In this document: in pieces, positions 9,195 through 17,135 of the stretch | How the letters are laid out: each line of letters opens with the position of its first letter | Position numbering within the stretch: position 1 is the stretch's first letter | Assembly (NCBI GenBank): GCA_001803045.1 | Contig: MHAR01000025.1 | Span: 1-33,976, forward strand | Reading direction: 5' to 3' | From: Ignavibacteria bacterium RIFOXYB12_FULL_35_14 | Lineage (GTDB): Bacteria; Bacteroidota; Ignavibacteria; Ignavibacteriales; Ignavibacteriaceae | DNA: 33,976 nucleotides | Translations under genes and position numbers: made by a program | The notes under the pieces: model-generated | The model's database searches: none | Seen by the model: only the letters and a program-made list of their open reading frames with translations | What the model was told of the DNA's origin: nothing

Positions 9195-10775
9195 CTATTG
9201 TAATTCTCTTGAAGGATAGTAACCGGATGTTAATTGCTTTAATTCGGCGGCAGCTTTTACGGTTTTAACTAGAGCATCTGAATAGCGCAGCTGTGCAACA
9301 GCAAAATCTTCACTTAACCGCACAAGCTCAAAAGCCGATAAACGTCTGTTCTGAAACTCAATCATTCCAATTCTTACTTGTTCTTGTGCCGCATCAACAC
9401 CATCGCGGGAAGCTTTTAAGCGCTCATTACCGTGTAAAAGTTCACGGTATGATGTTCGAACTTGCTGTTCCAATAACCGGGATAATTCGATATAGCCCTG
9501 CTTTGCATTTAATGAACCGGCTTCCAAACGGTCCTTCTCTCCCAATCCCTTTCTAAGTCCTATTGGAAGGCTTATTTCTACACCAACACTCCATCCAGAA
9601 AATTTACGTTTAAAAACTTGTGAGAGTACATCTCCAATACTTCCACTTGTTGATGAGCGAAGAGTATCGCCGCCGAAAATAACATTCTGCGAAGTTCCGC
9701 CTAAACCACTGCTGGTAAGTCCACCAACAAAATCGACTTGAGGAAGCGCTTGCCAGGTTGCCGCATCTACCAATACATTGGCTGCCTCAATATTTTTTTG
9801 TGCCGCTTGAATTTCAAGATTACTATTTAATGTTTGCTCGATAAGCTCTTCGAGCGGTACAATGGGAAAATTGCTCGGAGGTTCATCAACTGTTAAAAAC
9901 TTTGAATTACCTTTTTCCGGTCTTCTACCGGTTAGAACTGCAACTTGATCAGATTGAGCATCAAGCTGCTCATCTCTGTCAATTAAAAGTAATTTTTGTT
10001 GAGCCCAAAACGTTCTAGCATTTGCAACCTGATTAGGACCGACAAGTCCGACTTTCTCGCGAAGCTGTGCTACTTTTAACACCGCTTCTGCCCGTTCAAG
10101 GGTGAGCTTTTGAACTGCATAATTGCGTTCAGCCATGTATAAGTTCCAATATGCCTGTTCGATTTTTGAATTTGCTCTTAGTACTTCTTGATCATATTGT
10201 GCTTTAGAAGATTCAACAATTAACTCGGCTTGGTTCAAATCTCTGCGTGCTGATGATGTAAATCCGGATAGTAAGGGTTGACGAAGTGAAATGAATCCAA
10301 AGGCATCATATTCAGGATTCAAAAAAGCAAATTGGGAATTTGTTTTTAATTTTGTTGAGTTTAGCGATAGCTCCAGCTTTGTTCCTATCGGAAGATTTAA
10401 TCGCAGGCCTGTTTTTGTTTCGGTTTGTTGAGTGGAGAGAACAGGCGCACCGGCAAAAAACGATGCTGAAGGTATTTTTTGATCTTCGTAATTAAAGCTC
10501 AAGAAAAATTCGGGATCAAAGGTTCCCCTTTCCCTGCGCAAGGTTCCAAGTGAAGCCAAATAAACTGCCTCAGCCTGTTTGACGGAAGTAGAATTTTCTA
10601 AAGCATACTGCTGTGCTTGCGATAAAGATAAAGACGTTCCTTCCAAATTGATTAAAATTGTTTGAAGTGCACTGTCCGGATTCACTATAGTCTGAGCTAA
10701 AGAATTTCCACCGGTGCAGGCAATTGTAACAAGTATTGAACAAACAGTAACTAAAAATCTAAAGTCTTTTATCAT
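9195..10775 (-). CDS. TolC-family outer-membrane channel
   Basis: Outer-membrane efflux protein of 526 residues. A hydrophobic signal sequence occupies residues 5-26, with cleavage after SLAQ or lipidation at Cys20 possible. Two outer-membrane-efflux repeats follow, with heptad-rich helices (LSQAQQYALENSTSVKQAEA; LNSNLEIQAAQKNIEAANVL) and strand segments such as GFISLRQPLLSGF and GVEISLPIGLRKG. Length is at the upper end of the family. First gene of the efflux operon; AGGAAT lies ahead of the ATG as a ribosome site and a perfect small palindrome lies at 10796-10812 in the leader. Confidence 0.92.
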   Translation of the reverse strand: MIKDFRFLVTVCSILVTIACTGGNSLAQTIVNPDSALQTILINLEGTSLSLSQAQQYALENSTSVKQAEAVYLASLGTLRRERGTFDPEFFLSFNYEDQKIPSASFFAGAPVLSTQQTETKTGLRLNLPIGTKLELSLNSTKLKTNSQFAFLNPEYDAFGFISLRQPLLSGFTSSARRDLNQAELIVESSKAQYDQEVLRANSKIEQAYWNLYMAERNYAVQKLTLERAEAVLKVAQLREKVGLVGPNQVANARTFWAQQKLLLIDRDEQLDAQSDQVAVLTGRRPEKGNSKFLTVDEPPSNFPIVPLEELIEQTLNSNLEIQAAQKNIEAANVLVDAATWQALPQVDFVGGLTSSGLGGTSQNVIFGGDTLRSSTSGSIGDVLSQVFKRKFSGWSVGVEISLPIGLRKGLGEKDRLEAGSLNAKQGYIELSRLLEQQVRTSYRELLHGNERLKASRDGVDAAQEQVRIGMIEFQNRRLSAFELVRLSEDFAVAQLRYSDALVKTVKAAAELKQLTSGYYPSRELQ

Positions 10776-10795
10776 TTAAAATATTCCTATTGGAT

Positions 10796-10812
10796 AACTG
10801 CATTTTGCAGTT
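10796..10812 (-). promoter_or_regulatory. Perfect palindrome in the efflux-operon leader
   Basis: AACTGCA-TTT-TGCAGTT, a perfect seven-base inverted repeat, starts 20 bases upstream of the tolC-like start codon. The position suits an operator or a leader hairpin that limits translation. No regulator gene is nearby, so its partner is unknown. Confidence 0.4.
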
Positions 10813-10866
10813 CATTGGTTTGTTGAACAAAGAAGCCATTTCGTTTTACACGTTCATTAATGACGG

Positions 10867-11235
10867 CTATTTCGCAGATGGATCATCCTGGTAAATTCCA
10901 TGAATGTTTCCATCGGGATCTTTGAAGTATGCAAGCCAGCCAACGGCCGGGATTGGCATTTTAGGTACAACAATTTTTCCGCCTGCCGATTCAATTTTTC
11001 TTACGGTAGCATCAAGGTTTACAACATCAATTGAATTTGCTACAGGCTGCCCGGGATTTTGCTTTTTCATTAAACCGCCGTTTATGCCTGGTAATTTTTC
11101 ATCACCGGTTATTACTGTCCAATATTCCATGTCACCGAATTGCTGAAATGTCCAGCCGAAAGCATCGCCAAAAAATTTCATGGTTTTTTCAGGATCGTCA
11201 CATGGAATTTCAAAGTGTACTACTCGGTTGCTCAT
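10867..11235 (-). CDS. VOC-family (glyoxalase-like) protein
   Basis: A single glyoxalase/bleomycin-resistance-fold protein of 122 residues. Seen: the opening VVHFEIPCDDPEKTMKFFGD with the metal-site-type His4-x-Glu pair, the GINGGLM strand and the closing AYFKDPDGNIHGIYQDD, which matches the DPDGN-hhhhh-E/Q end of the family. It lies upstream of the efflux operon on the same strand with a 91-base gap and may share transcription. Substrate not predictable. Confidence 0.85.
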   Translation of the reverse strand: MSNRVVHFEIPCDDPEKTMKFFGDAFGWTFQQFGDMEYWTVITGDEKLPGINGGLMKKQNPGQPVANSIDVVNLDATVRKIESAGGKIVVPKMPIPAVGWLAYFKDPDGNIHGIYQDDPSAK

Positions 11236-11360
11236 ATAATTTTCCCATTTAGTTTAACATTCATTTTACTTTTTGAACATAAATAAAATGAAAAAGTTTA
11301 GCAACCAGGGAATGTGATATGGAAAGTTTGATTTGGGTAATTTTTTTCTATAAACAGTTT

Positions 11361-11392
11361 AAAATAAAAAGCCGTGATGTTATGATCACGGC
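11361..11392 (-). terminator. Rho-independent terminator after the YidB-like gene
   Basis: Perfect eight-base stem GCCGTGAT / ATCACGGC with a six-base loop. Read on the minus strand it is followed by TTTTTATTTT. It lies 32 bases beyond the stop of the gene at 11424, correctly oriented to end that transcript. Confidence 0.85.
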
Positions 11393-11423
11393 TCATATCC
11401 CGATGACATTTTTGATGCAATTA

Positions 11424-11828
11424 CTATTTCTTACCGAACAATCCGCCAAGTAAGTTCATACCTTGACTTACAATATCGCCTGTAGGAATTTTTCCATCAG
11501 GTGTAAGCTTATCAACTACTTGAGGAAGTAAGGTTGATAGCTGCGAGGTTAAAGCATTGTTATCCATTCCAAGCTTGGAAGCAAGTCCCTTAACAACATC
11601 AGAACCCAGCACGCTTTGAAGCTGATCTGGAGAGATGGGAAGATTCATTCCTGTTCTTACCCAAGATTGAGCAATATCACCCAATCCTTTTGTAGCAAAC
11701 TGCTGAATGAATCCATCCAAACCGCCGCTTTGTCCACCAACTAAATTTAACACTGCTGACATGAGGTCGGGCTGTTGATTGCCCGCTTGACTGTCGAGGA
11801 CTGATTTCAATGTGTTTAAAATATCCAT
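11424..11828 (-). CDS. YidB-like (DUF937) protein
   Basis: A 134-residue protein of the YidB/DUF937 family: the opening MDILNTLKSVLDSQ, a Gln/Gly-rich linker, then GLGDIAQSWVRTGMNLPISP and LQSVLGSDVV-KGLASKLG, ending TPDGKIP and a glycine-rich tail. No signal peptide or TM segment. Function in the family is unknown; structures show an all-helical repeat fold. It is monocistronic: its own terminator follows and the divergent SPFH unit lies upstream. Confidence 0.88.
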   Translation of the reverse strand: MDILNTLKSVLDSQAGNQQPDLMSAVLNLVGGQSGGLDGFIQQFATKGLGDIAQSWVRTGMNLPISPDQLQSVLGSDVVKGLASKLGMDNNALTSQLSTLLPQVVDKLTPDGKIPTGDIVSQGMNLLGGLFGKK

Positions 11829-11958
11829 TTTATTACTCTTTAGTATTTTGCCGATGAAAGTTTAATCAAAGATAAAAATTTTTTCTGATTATGCTTCAAA
11901 GTATTTAACTCATCACAAAAGCAATTTTCTAAATCCTATTTATTTACTGCTCATAATA

Positions 11959-11987
11959 TTGTAAAATCCCGGATGATTTAATATTTG
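11959..11987 (+). promoter_or_regulatory. Candidate Bacteroidota-type promoter for the SPFH unit
   Basis: TTG, 17 bases, then TAATATTTG, one base longer than the TAnnTTTG consensus. It lies about 110 bases ahead of the SPFH start, with the 12049-12076 dyad between. Judged by eye only. Confidence 0.3.
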
Positions 11988-12048
11988 GTAAAAAACGCTA
12001 TTTTTATCTGTAATTCCAGAATTTTCTCAAAAAGTACCTGATTTTTTT

Positions 12049-12076
12049 GCTATCAATATGATATCATTACGATAGC
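12049..12076. promoter_or_regulatory. Nested dyad operator upstream of the SPFH unit
   Basis: Outer arms GCTATC / GATAGC enclose a perfect ten-base palindrome, ATGATATCAT, with three-base spacers. The 28-base dyad ends 21 bases before the start codon and just ahead of the ribosome site (AAGGAG). It is well placed as a repressor site. The RHH protein encoded at 13618 in the same unit is a candidate binder (inference). Confidence 0.5.
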
Positions 12077-12097
12077 AATAATAATAAGGAGCACAAA

Positions 12098-12973
12098 ATG
12101 GAAAAAATATCTGAAAAATCAGCGAACAAATTAAATGGCTTTTTAATGCTGTTTGTTTTAATCGCCCTCATTGTGTTGGATATATATCTATTAGTAAATG
12201 GAATCAAAACGGATAATATCCAGGTACTTTGGATTTTCATTCCGCTGATCTTCGTAATCATCTTAGTGAGCAGCGGATTTGTAGTTGTTCAGCCGAATAA
12301 CTCGCGCGTACTAATTCTTTTTGGTAAATACACGGGAACAGTAAGAGATTCCGGTTTCTGGTGGGTTAATCCTTTTACTTTAAGGAAAAAAATCTCATTG
12401 AGAATAAGAAACTTTAACAGCCAGAAAATAAAAGTGAACGATCTTCACGGAAATCCAATTGAAATAGGAGCTGTGATTGTTTGGAAAGTGTTTGATTCTG
12501 CAAAAGCTTTTTTTGATGTAGAGAACTATGAACAGTTTGTAGATATTCAAAGCGAAACAGCGATAAGGACTCTAGCCGCGGAATACCCCTATGATGTTAA
12601 CGAAGAAGACAAACCATCTCTGCGCGGAACTCCGAAAGAAATAGCCGAAAGTCTGAAGAACACTTTGCAAACAAGATTGGAAGTTGCCGGCATTGATATT
12701 ATTGAATCAAGAATCAGTCATCTTGCTTATGCTCAGGAAATTGCTCAGGCAATGTTACGCAGACAGCAAGCGCAAGCAATTATTGCAGCACGACAAAAAA
12801 TTGTTGAAGGCGCTGTCGGTATGGTTGAAATGGCTCTTAAAATGCTGAGCGAACAAAACATTGTAAAGCTTGATGAGGATAAAAAGGCAACGATGGTAAA
12901 TAATCTTATGGTCGCATTAGTTTCAGAAAGTGAAGTGCAGCCGATAATTAATACAGGGACGCTGTACCAGTAG
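12098..12973 (+). CDS. SPFH/Band-7 (prohibitin-like) membrane protein
   Basis: Membrane-scaffold protein of 291 residues. Two hydrophobic segments occupy roughly residues 13-33 and 43-62, followed by the SPFH domain that begins [23 protein letters not shown]. Later come a helical stretch rich in Ala and Gln ([17 protein letters not shown]) and a C-terminal segment, [20 protein letters not shown]. The strong ribosome site AAGGAG fixes the start. It heads a unit with the unknown gene at 13105 and the RHH gene at 13618. SPFH proteins organise membrane microdomains; the client is unknown. Confidence 0.9.
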   Translation: MEKISEKSANKLNGFLMLFVLIALIVLDIYLLVNGIKTDNIQVLWIFIPLIFVIILVSSGFVVVQPNNSRVLILFGKYTGTVRDSGFWWVNPFTLRKKISLRIRNFNSQKIKVNDLHGNPIEIGAVIVWKVFDSAKAFFDVENYEQFVDIQSETAIRTLAAEYPYDVNEEDKPSLRGTPKEIAESLKNTLQTRLEVAGIDIIESRISHLAYAQEIAQAMLRRQQAQAIIAARQKIVEGAVGMVEMALKMLSEQNIVKLDEDKKATMVNNLMVALVSESEVQPIINTGTLYQ

Positions 12974-12985
12974 CTGATTAATAGG

Positions 12986-13062
12986 TGTCACTCTGAGCCT
13001 GTCGAAGAGTGACTCACAATCTGCAAATGAATCGTTCAGATTTCGACAAGCTCAATCTGACA
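12986..13062. repeat. Bipartite TGTCA...TGACA intergenic repeat, copy 1
   Basis: Begins TGTCA and ends TGACA. Two hairpins are present: GTCACTCT / AGAGTGAC, loop holding GAGCCTGTCGA; and TCAGATT / AATCTGA, loop holding TCGACAAGCTC. A 22-base linker joins them. Related copies lie at 13877, 14680 and 26817, with a truncated half at 23881. Confidence 0.8.
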
Positions 13063-13104
13063 TTTTTAATTTTGTGTATTTTGTTAGCATTGATAGAATA
13101 ATAA

Positions 13105-13614
13105 ATGAAAACATTTTCAGATTACTTCGGAAAAACTTTGCATTTCGTTCAGCCGTCAATTTGGAAACGTGTGTTTCAATTGAAAGATGGCAATCAAGTG
13201 ATTGGGACACTTATCTATCCAAAATTTTTTAGCGTAAGAGCTGAAGCAAGCATCTTCGATTCAAAAGTTGAGTTCTACGAACCGAAGTGGTGGAAAAACC
13301 TAGTGGAAGTTCGAGAGCCGGGGAAATCGCAGCCATTTGCTAGTTATAAGCCGGCAATACTAAAGAATAAAGAAAAGCTTGAACTTCCTCGCGGAGAGAG
13401 TGTTAATCTTAATTCAAACTTGCTTTCGACAACGCTGGAAATATTGGATCATTATAATTCACGCCTGGTTTTATTAAAAAGAAAGATGAATGTTAAGACC
13501 ACTTATGAAATTCAAATTGAAAAAAGATCTGAAGTGTTGGATAGAAATCCCTGGGTGCTGCTACTAATAATTTATGTTGAGATTAATAAAAGCAGACGCA
13601 GATCGGCAGGTTAA
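13105..13614 (+). CDS. Conserved hypothetical, middle gene of the SPFH unit
   Basis: A 169-residue protein I do not recognise with confidence. It is rich in beta-strand-like segments (WKRVFQLKDGNQVIGTLIYP, SVRAEASIFDSKVEFYEPKWW, REPGKSQPFASYKP). It ends in a hydrophobic helix, NPWVLLLIIYVEI, before a basic tail, SRRRSAG. That suggests a small soluble beta-rich domain with a membrane-touching C-terminus. The strand pattern recalls tubby/LURP/scramblase-like folds, a weak guess. It lies 131 bases after the SPFH gene and three bases before the RHH gene. Confidence 0.75.
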   Translation: MKTFSDYFGKTLHFVQPSIWKRVFQLKDGNQVIGTLIYPKFFSVRAEASIFDSKVEFYEPKWWKNLVEVREPGKSQPFASYKPAILKNKEKLELPRGESVNLNSNLLSTTLEILDHYNSRLVLLKRKMNVKTTYEIQIEKRSEVLDRNPWVLLLIIYVEINKSRRRSAG

Positions 13615-13617
13615 ATT

Positions 13618-13797
13618 ATGGCTGAGAAGAAAAAATTTCTGTTAAGAATAGATGAAGGCATTTACTCCGCACTTGAAAAATGGGCGGCTGATGAATTGCG
13701 AAGCATCAATGCTCAAATGGAATTTTTATTGAAGGAAGCTCTTAAAAATGCCGGCAGACAGAAAGAAAATCCTCCGCCAACTCCACCGGAAGAATGA
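13618..13797 (+). CDS. Small Arc-type ribbon-helix-helix protein
   Basis: A 59-residue protein: KKKFLLRIDEGIYSALEKWA, then ADELRSINAQMEFLLKEALK. A beta strand followed by two helices, with the R-I-D-E-x-h-Y and S-x-N-A-Q-h-E-x-h-h patterns, is the signature of Arc-like RHH DNA-binding proteins. A proline-rich tail (NPPPTPPEE) follows. It begins three bases after the preceding stop. It may autoregulate the unit through the dyad at 12049-12076 (inference). Confidence 0.82.
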   Translation: MAEKKKFLLRIDEGIYSALEKWAADELRSINAQMEFLLKEALKNAGRQKENPPPTPPEE

Positions 13798-13876
13798 ATG
13801 ACAGAATGGTTGAATGGATCGAAGTCGCTTCTATGGTTTTCATTCCCGCGTATGAGGGAATCCGTATAAAATAGCT

Positions 13877-13947
13877 TGTCAGATTGAGCCTGTCGAAATC
13901 TGATTTTACCATAGTAACCGTCACTCTTCGACAAGCTCAGAGTGACA
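13877..13947. repeat. Bipartite TGTCA...TGACA intergenic repeat, copy 2
   Basis: Same two-hairpin design as 12986-13062 with the hairpins in the opposite order: the ATTGAGCCTGTCGAAAT hairpin first, then GTCACTCT-(TCGACAAGCTC)-AGAGTGAC. Its ends are TGTCA and TGACA. It sits 25 bases before the YdeI-like gene. Confidence 0.8.
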
Positions 13948-13971
13948 TAAAAGTAGTGTCAAATTATAACT

Positions 13972-14547
13972 ATGCAAATAACAAACCCAAAACATTTTAA
14001 GTGTCGCGATGAATTGCGAAAGTGGTTAATTAAAAACCACGCGAAGCAAACCGAGCTTTGGATTTTATTTTACAAAGTCCATACAAAGAAAAAGTGCGTA
14101 CGCTATGCTGAAGCTGTAGAAGAATCTCTTTGCTTCGGATGGATTGACGGCATCGTAAAACGAATTGATGATGAAAAGCATGTGCAAAGATTTACTCCGC
14201 GTAAAGCAAAAAGCATTTGGTCAAAGGTGAATAAGGAAAGAGCAAAGAGAATGATAGATGCCGGAAAAATGACGGATGCCGGATTAGTAAAAATTAAAGA
14301 AGCGAAGAAAAGCGGCTGGTGGCAAAACGCATACACGACTCAAGACAATTACATTATGTCAGCCGAAATGAAAAAAGTTTTAATGTCAGACAAAGAAGCA
14401 TGGAAGAATTTTCAGAATTTTGGCAAGAGCTACCAGAACACATACATCTTTTGGGTTAATTACGCAAAGCGAGAGGAGACGAAGAAGAAACGAATACAGC
14501 TTGTTTTGGAGCGTGCAAAGAAAAACATTCCGCCGGGGTTGGGGTGA
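13972..14547 (+). CDS. YdeI/OmpD-associated family protein
   Basis: A 191-residue protein of the YdeI/OmpD-associated (bacteriocin-protection-like) family. Markers are WILFYKVHTKK, AVEESLCFGWIDGIVKRIDD, the QRFTPRKAKSIWSKVN block and VLERAKKNIPPGLG at the C-terminus. No signal peptide. Family members are linked to peptide or envelope-stress resistance in some bacteria, but the biochemical role is unknown. Stand-alone gene between two copies of the intergenic repeat. Confidence 0.88.
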   Translation: MQITNPKHFKCRDELRKWLIKNHAKQTELWILFYKVHTKKKCVRYAEAVEESLCFGWIDGIVKRIDDEKHVQRFTPRKAKSIWSKVNKERAKRMIDAGKMTDAGLVKIKEAKKSGWWQNAYTTQDNYIMSAEMKKVLMSDKEAWKNFQNFGKSYQNTYIFWVNYAKREETKKKRIQLVLERAKKNIPPGLG

Positions 14548-14679
14548 TCGAATGGATGAGTGAGGGAATGGTTGGAGGTGGTTTGTCGAGCAAAAAGATA
14601 GCGGATTATCATCCACTCAATGGACGATTTGCATGGATGAATGAGTGTGGGAAGTTGTCGCTGACTTTTCATGCTATCC

Positions 14680-14707
14680 GTCACTCTTCGACAGGCTCAG
14701 AGTGACA
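14680..14707. repeat. Half-copy of the TGTCA...TGACA repeat
   Basis: One hairpin, GTCACTCT / AGAGTGAC, with loop TCGACAGGCTC. The other half (from about 14655) is degenerate. It lies 130 bases past the YdeI-like stop. Confidence 0.7.
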
Positions 14708-14709
14708 AT

Positions 14710-14829
14710 TTCTATCTTGTATCCACCATCCCACAAAGTGGCAGGCAGCATCTAGCCTCCAGCATCTCAAGCAGCGAGGTTGGGATCTAGTTAGGCAGCA
14801 GGTAGTTTCAGAAAATATATAATTGTATT
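14710..14829. repeat. CAGCATCTAG-type low-complexity repeat tract
   Basis: Contains ATCCACCATC, GCAGCATCTAGCCTCCAGCA and related words. The same vocabulary returns at 16315-16385 and 24604-24628. It is non-coding spacer between convergent genes. Confidence 0.45.
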
Positions 14830-16014
14830 TCAATTTCGAAGTCCTGCTCTCATCAAATCATTTAGACCTGTAATTAAATGCCTTTCTTTTGCTTTGAAGG
14901 TGTTGAACAACTTAAGCTGTTTGTCCTTGAGATCGCCTCCATATTTTACTTCAAACAAAGTTTTATCCTCTGTAAAAAAGTCTATTTCTATTCCATCCTT
15001 ATAAACATAAGCTGGGTTGCGATATTTAAGTTTAAAGTAAATATAATTTTCAAATAAGCTGCCCTTATCTCTAAATCCCGTAAAAATATTTCTAATTCCA
15101 AGATCTGCAGCATAAATTTTTTTTGCAGATAGAAGCCGTTCATTTGTTTTTCCATATCTTGGCAATAACTGTACGAGATATGTGCTCTGAAAATATTCCA
15201 GATATCTTCTAACTGTATCTGGAGAGATCTTCAATATGTTTGCAATCTTATTTATGCTGAACACTTTTCCGCAGCGTTCCATAAGAAGCAAAAAGAAATC
15301 CTTAAGTAGAAATGAATCCTTAATGTTATGCTGAGCGGCAATGTCTTTAAGGATGATATCATCAACTACTTCTTTGAGGTATTCAATGTCTCCCCTAATT
15401 ACATATTCAGGGATGCCGCCTGTGTAAAGAAATTCTTCAAAATGCTTTTCGAATAAGTGCGAATTCCTTTTACTGATAGAAATTTCTTTGAACTGCAGAT
15501 ACTCGTCAAAATCCAGCGGAAGAATTTCTATAATTCTTGCTCTGCCGGTTATTAGACTTTTTTTGCTTTTAAGTACAGAAGATTGAGAAGAAGATGCAAA
15601 TACCTTAACGTTCTGATTATCATAAAGATTTTTCAGCTGCTGCTCAAAATCTTTCTTATAGGCAACTTCGTCAAAAAATAAGAACACCTTTTCTTCAAAT
15701 TTTATTTTATGGCTTTTCCTGTATTCATCAACTATTTCAATTATTGATTTTCCGGTCAGCAAATAGTCATCTAAACTTATGTAGAATATCTTGTTGGGGC
15801 TTATGTCTTCGTTATTAATAAGCTCCTCAATTAACATCCTCATTGCAGTAGTTTTGCCAATTCTTCTTAGCCCTGTTAGAATAACAATATCTTTTGTAAG
15901 AAGCAGCATTTTAAGTTTTTCAACAAGGGCTTGTCTAGGGTAAACACCCGAAAGACTTTGGTGTTTTTCCCACCAGGGATTATATCTGTAAAGTATTTGT
16001 TCCATCGGATGCAA
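14830..16014 (-). CDS. AAA ATPase with DUF4143 C-terminus
   Basis: ATP-binding protein of 394 residues, AAA_14 plus DUF4143 architecture. Walker A is GLRRIGKTT (48-56), Walker B is FLFFDEVAY (111-119), and a Ser-rich sensor-like SSSQSS follows. A winged-helix-like section (KVFSINKIANILKISPDTVRRY) and the DUF4143 region, with a nuclease-like E-x-D...FEVKYGG pattern (IEIDFFTEDKTLFEVKYGG), end the protein. Such genes are common, mobile and of unknown function. Alternative start at Met4. Flanked by repeats on both sides. Confidence 0.9.
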   Translation of the reverse strand: MHPMEQILYRYNPWWEKHQSLSGVYPRQALVEKLKMLLLTKDIVILTGLRRIGKTTAMRMLIEELINNEDISPNKIFYISLDDYLLTGKSIIEIVDEYRKSHKIKFEEKVFLFFDEVAYKKDFEQQLKNLYDNQNVKVFASSSQSSVLKSKKSLITGRARIIEILPLDFDEYLQFKEISISKRNSHLFEKHFEEFLYTGGIPEYVIRGDIEYLKEVVDDIILKDIAAQHNIKDSFLLKDFFLLLMERCGKVFSINKIANILKISPDTVRRYLEYFQSTYLVQLLPRYGKTNERLLSAKKIYAADLGIRNIFTGFRDKGSLFENYIYFKLKYRNPAYVYKDGIEIDFFTEDKTLFEVKYGGDLKDKQLKLFNTFKAKERHLITGLNDLMRAGLRN

Positions 16015-16237
16015 ATATACGATGAAGTCGTATAAAAAATCAAATAATTATACGCCCCAATCGTATAAGATTATCGGGAATCAGTTAAAGAATCACTCTG
16101 GTAAAAAAATTATTGCGGTGATGTGGTTAGCAGATTATCCTCCAGAGGAATGAAGGAATGAATGATTGTCCGAAGGACTCCTTGGAGAATGCTTGCCCGC
16201 CCAAGCTATGGGCTTACAGGTCTGGCGGGAATGCCTG

Positions 16238-16252
16238 TCCGCCTCTGGCGGA
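16238..16252. repeat. TCCGCC-NNN-GGCGGA palindrome
   Basis: TCCGCC-TCT-GGCGGA. The same palindrome with spacer AAA occurs at 25506-25520, and a longer-spaced form at 16349-16369. Confidence 0.7.
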
Positions 16253-16348
16253 AATGATTGATTGATTGAATGAAAAAAAACAGATCGGCTATACCCATTT
16301 TATTCGGTATCCGGAATCTAGTATCTTGCATCCAGTCCGCCTGACCTG

Positions 16349-16369
16349 TCCGCCCTTGGAGGAGGCGGA
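16349..16369. repeat. TCCGCC / GGCGGA inverted repeat, nine-base spacer
   Basis: Six-base arms around CTTGGAGGA; a further TCCGCC begins at 16336. Same family as 16238-16252. Confidence 0.6.
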
Positions 16370-16384
16370 TAAACATCCAGCATC

Positions 16385-16843
16385 TTACTTTCTTTTAAAA
16401 TTTGCCTCGTAAATTTTTATCCACTCTGATGCGCTCATTTTTTTTGTAAGCTCGGCAATTAATTTGTATGGAATGTCCTCCACTTTCTTGAATCGGATGC
16501 AGCTCTTTCCCATATCGAGTTTTGTTTTACAATGATTAGGATATTCTTTAGTGAACCAATCAAGAAGTTCTTTCTTTGCATATATACCCATGTGATAAAG
16601 AGCGATAAAATTTTTCTGAGATGCGATGTTCATAAAGGGCAGCGGCTGTTTGGGGTCGCAGTGATAGCCGCTTGAATATAAAGAATGAGGAACACAGTAC
16701 CCTATCGTGTTGTAATTCATGCATTCCATAAAACCTTTGGGAAGGTTCTTCAAAATGGTTTGTCTTAGTTTTGACATAGCTTCTTTTCGGTCTTCCGGCA
16801 CTTTGCTGATGTACTCTTCGGGTGAGCTGGCTTTTATTATCAT
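16385..16843 (-). CDS. DUF1801 (YdhG-like) protein
   Basis: A 152-residue YdhG/DUF1801 protein. Seen: an N-terminal segment, YISKVPEDRKEAMSKLRQTI, the NYNTIGYCVPHSLY stretch, LPFMNIASQKNFIALYHMGI and the C-terminal MGKSCIRFKKVEDIPYKLI. The order matches the family. Fold is related to the frataxin-like group; function unknown. Stand-alone gene; its stop runs into repeat words. An AGGGAAAAA site precedes the ATG. Confidence 0.88.
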   Translation of the reverse strand: MIIKASSPEEYISKVPEDRKEAMSKLRQTILKNLPKGFMECMNYNTIGYCVPHSLYSSGYHCDPKQPLPFMNIASQKNFIALYHMGIYAKKELLDWFTKEYPNHCKTKLDMGKSCIRFKKVEDIPYKLIAELTKKMSASEWIKIYEANFKRK

Positions 16844-17135
16844 TTTTTCCCTTGATGATTATTTAATCTATAACGGATAATCTTTTGAGCAATATTCAAT
16901 AATTAATTAAAAAATGCAAAAAAGTTGTGTGATAAGGGAGCGGACTTGTTGGTGCTGCGTTACGGGTTGTTGGGTGCGCAAACGATACCGAAGCAACTCG
17001 CGCAAAAAACTATAAATTGAATTGAGGGTTTTGAAGATTAGATGAAACAAATTTTATTAAAAAATTAGATAAGCTTTGAATGTAGAGTCGGGAAAAAGGA
17101 CATCATTAAGAGTATGCTCAATTAGTAAATTAATT
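16844..17135. other. Gap at the downstream edge of the four-gene cassette
   Basis: No gene, no clear terminator and no direct repeat were found. This is where a downstream island boundary would be expected. Confidence 0.4.

Larger units (their letters stand above)
16015..16384. other. Non-coding, repeat-rich spacer
   Basis: No supported gene. It holds a CCCGCC/GGCGGG inverted pair (about 16195-16230), two TCCGCC/GGCGGA palindromes, a short ATTG tract at 16255-16273 and CATCCAG words near 16330 and 16375. Confidence 0.6.

Noticed and set aside
13713-13934. Minus-strand open frames over the RHH gene
   Set aside because: They overlap the well-supported RHH gene and a dispersed repeat hairpin.
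14386-14684. Minus-strand open frames over the end of the YdeI-like gene
   Set aside because: Shadows of a clear gene and of repeat DNA; no family features.
14830-16014. Inclusion of the AAA/DUF4143 gene in the defence-like cassette
   Set aside because: It is separated by 1.1 kb, a DUF1801 gene and repeats, and such ATPases are widespread stand-alone genes.
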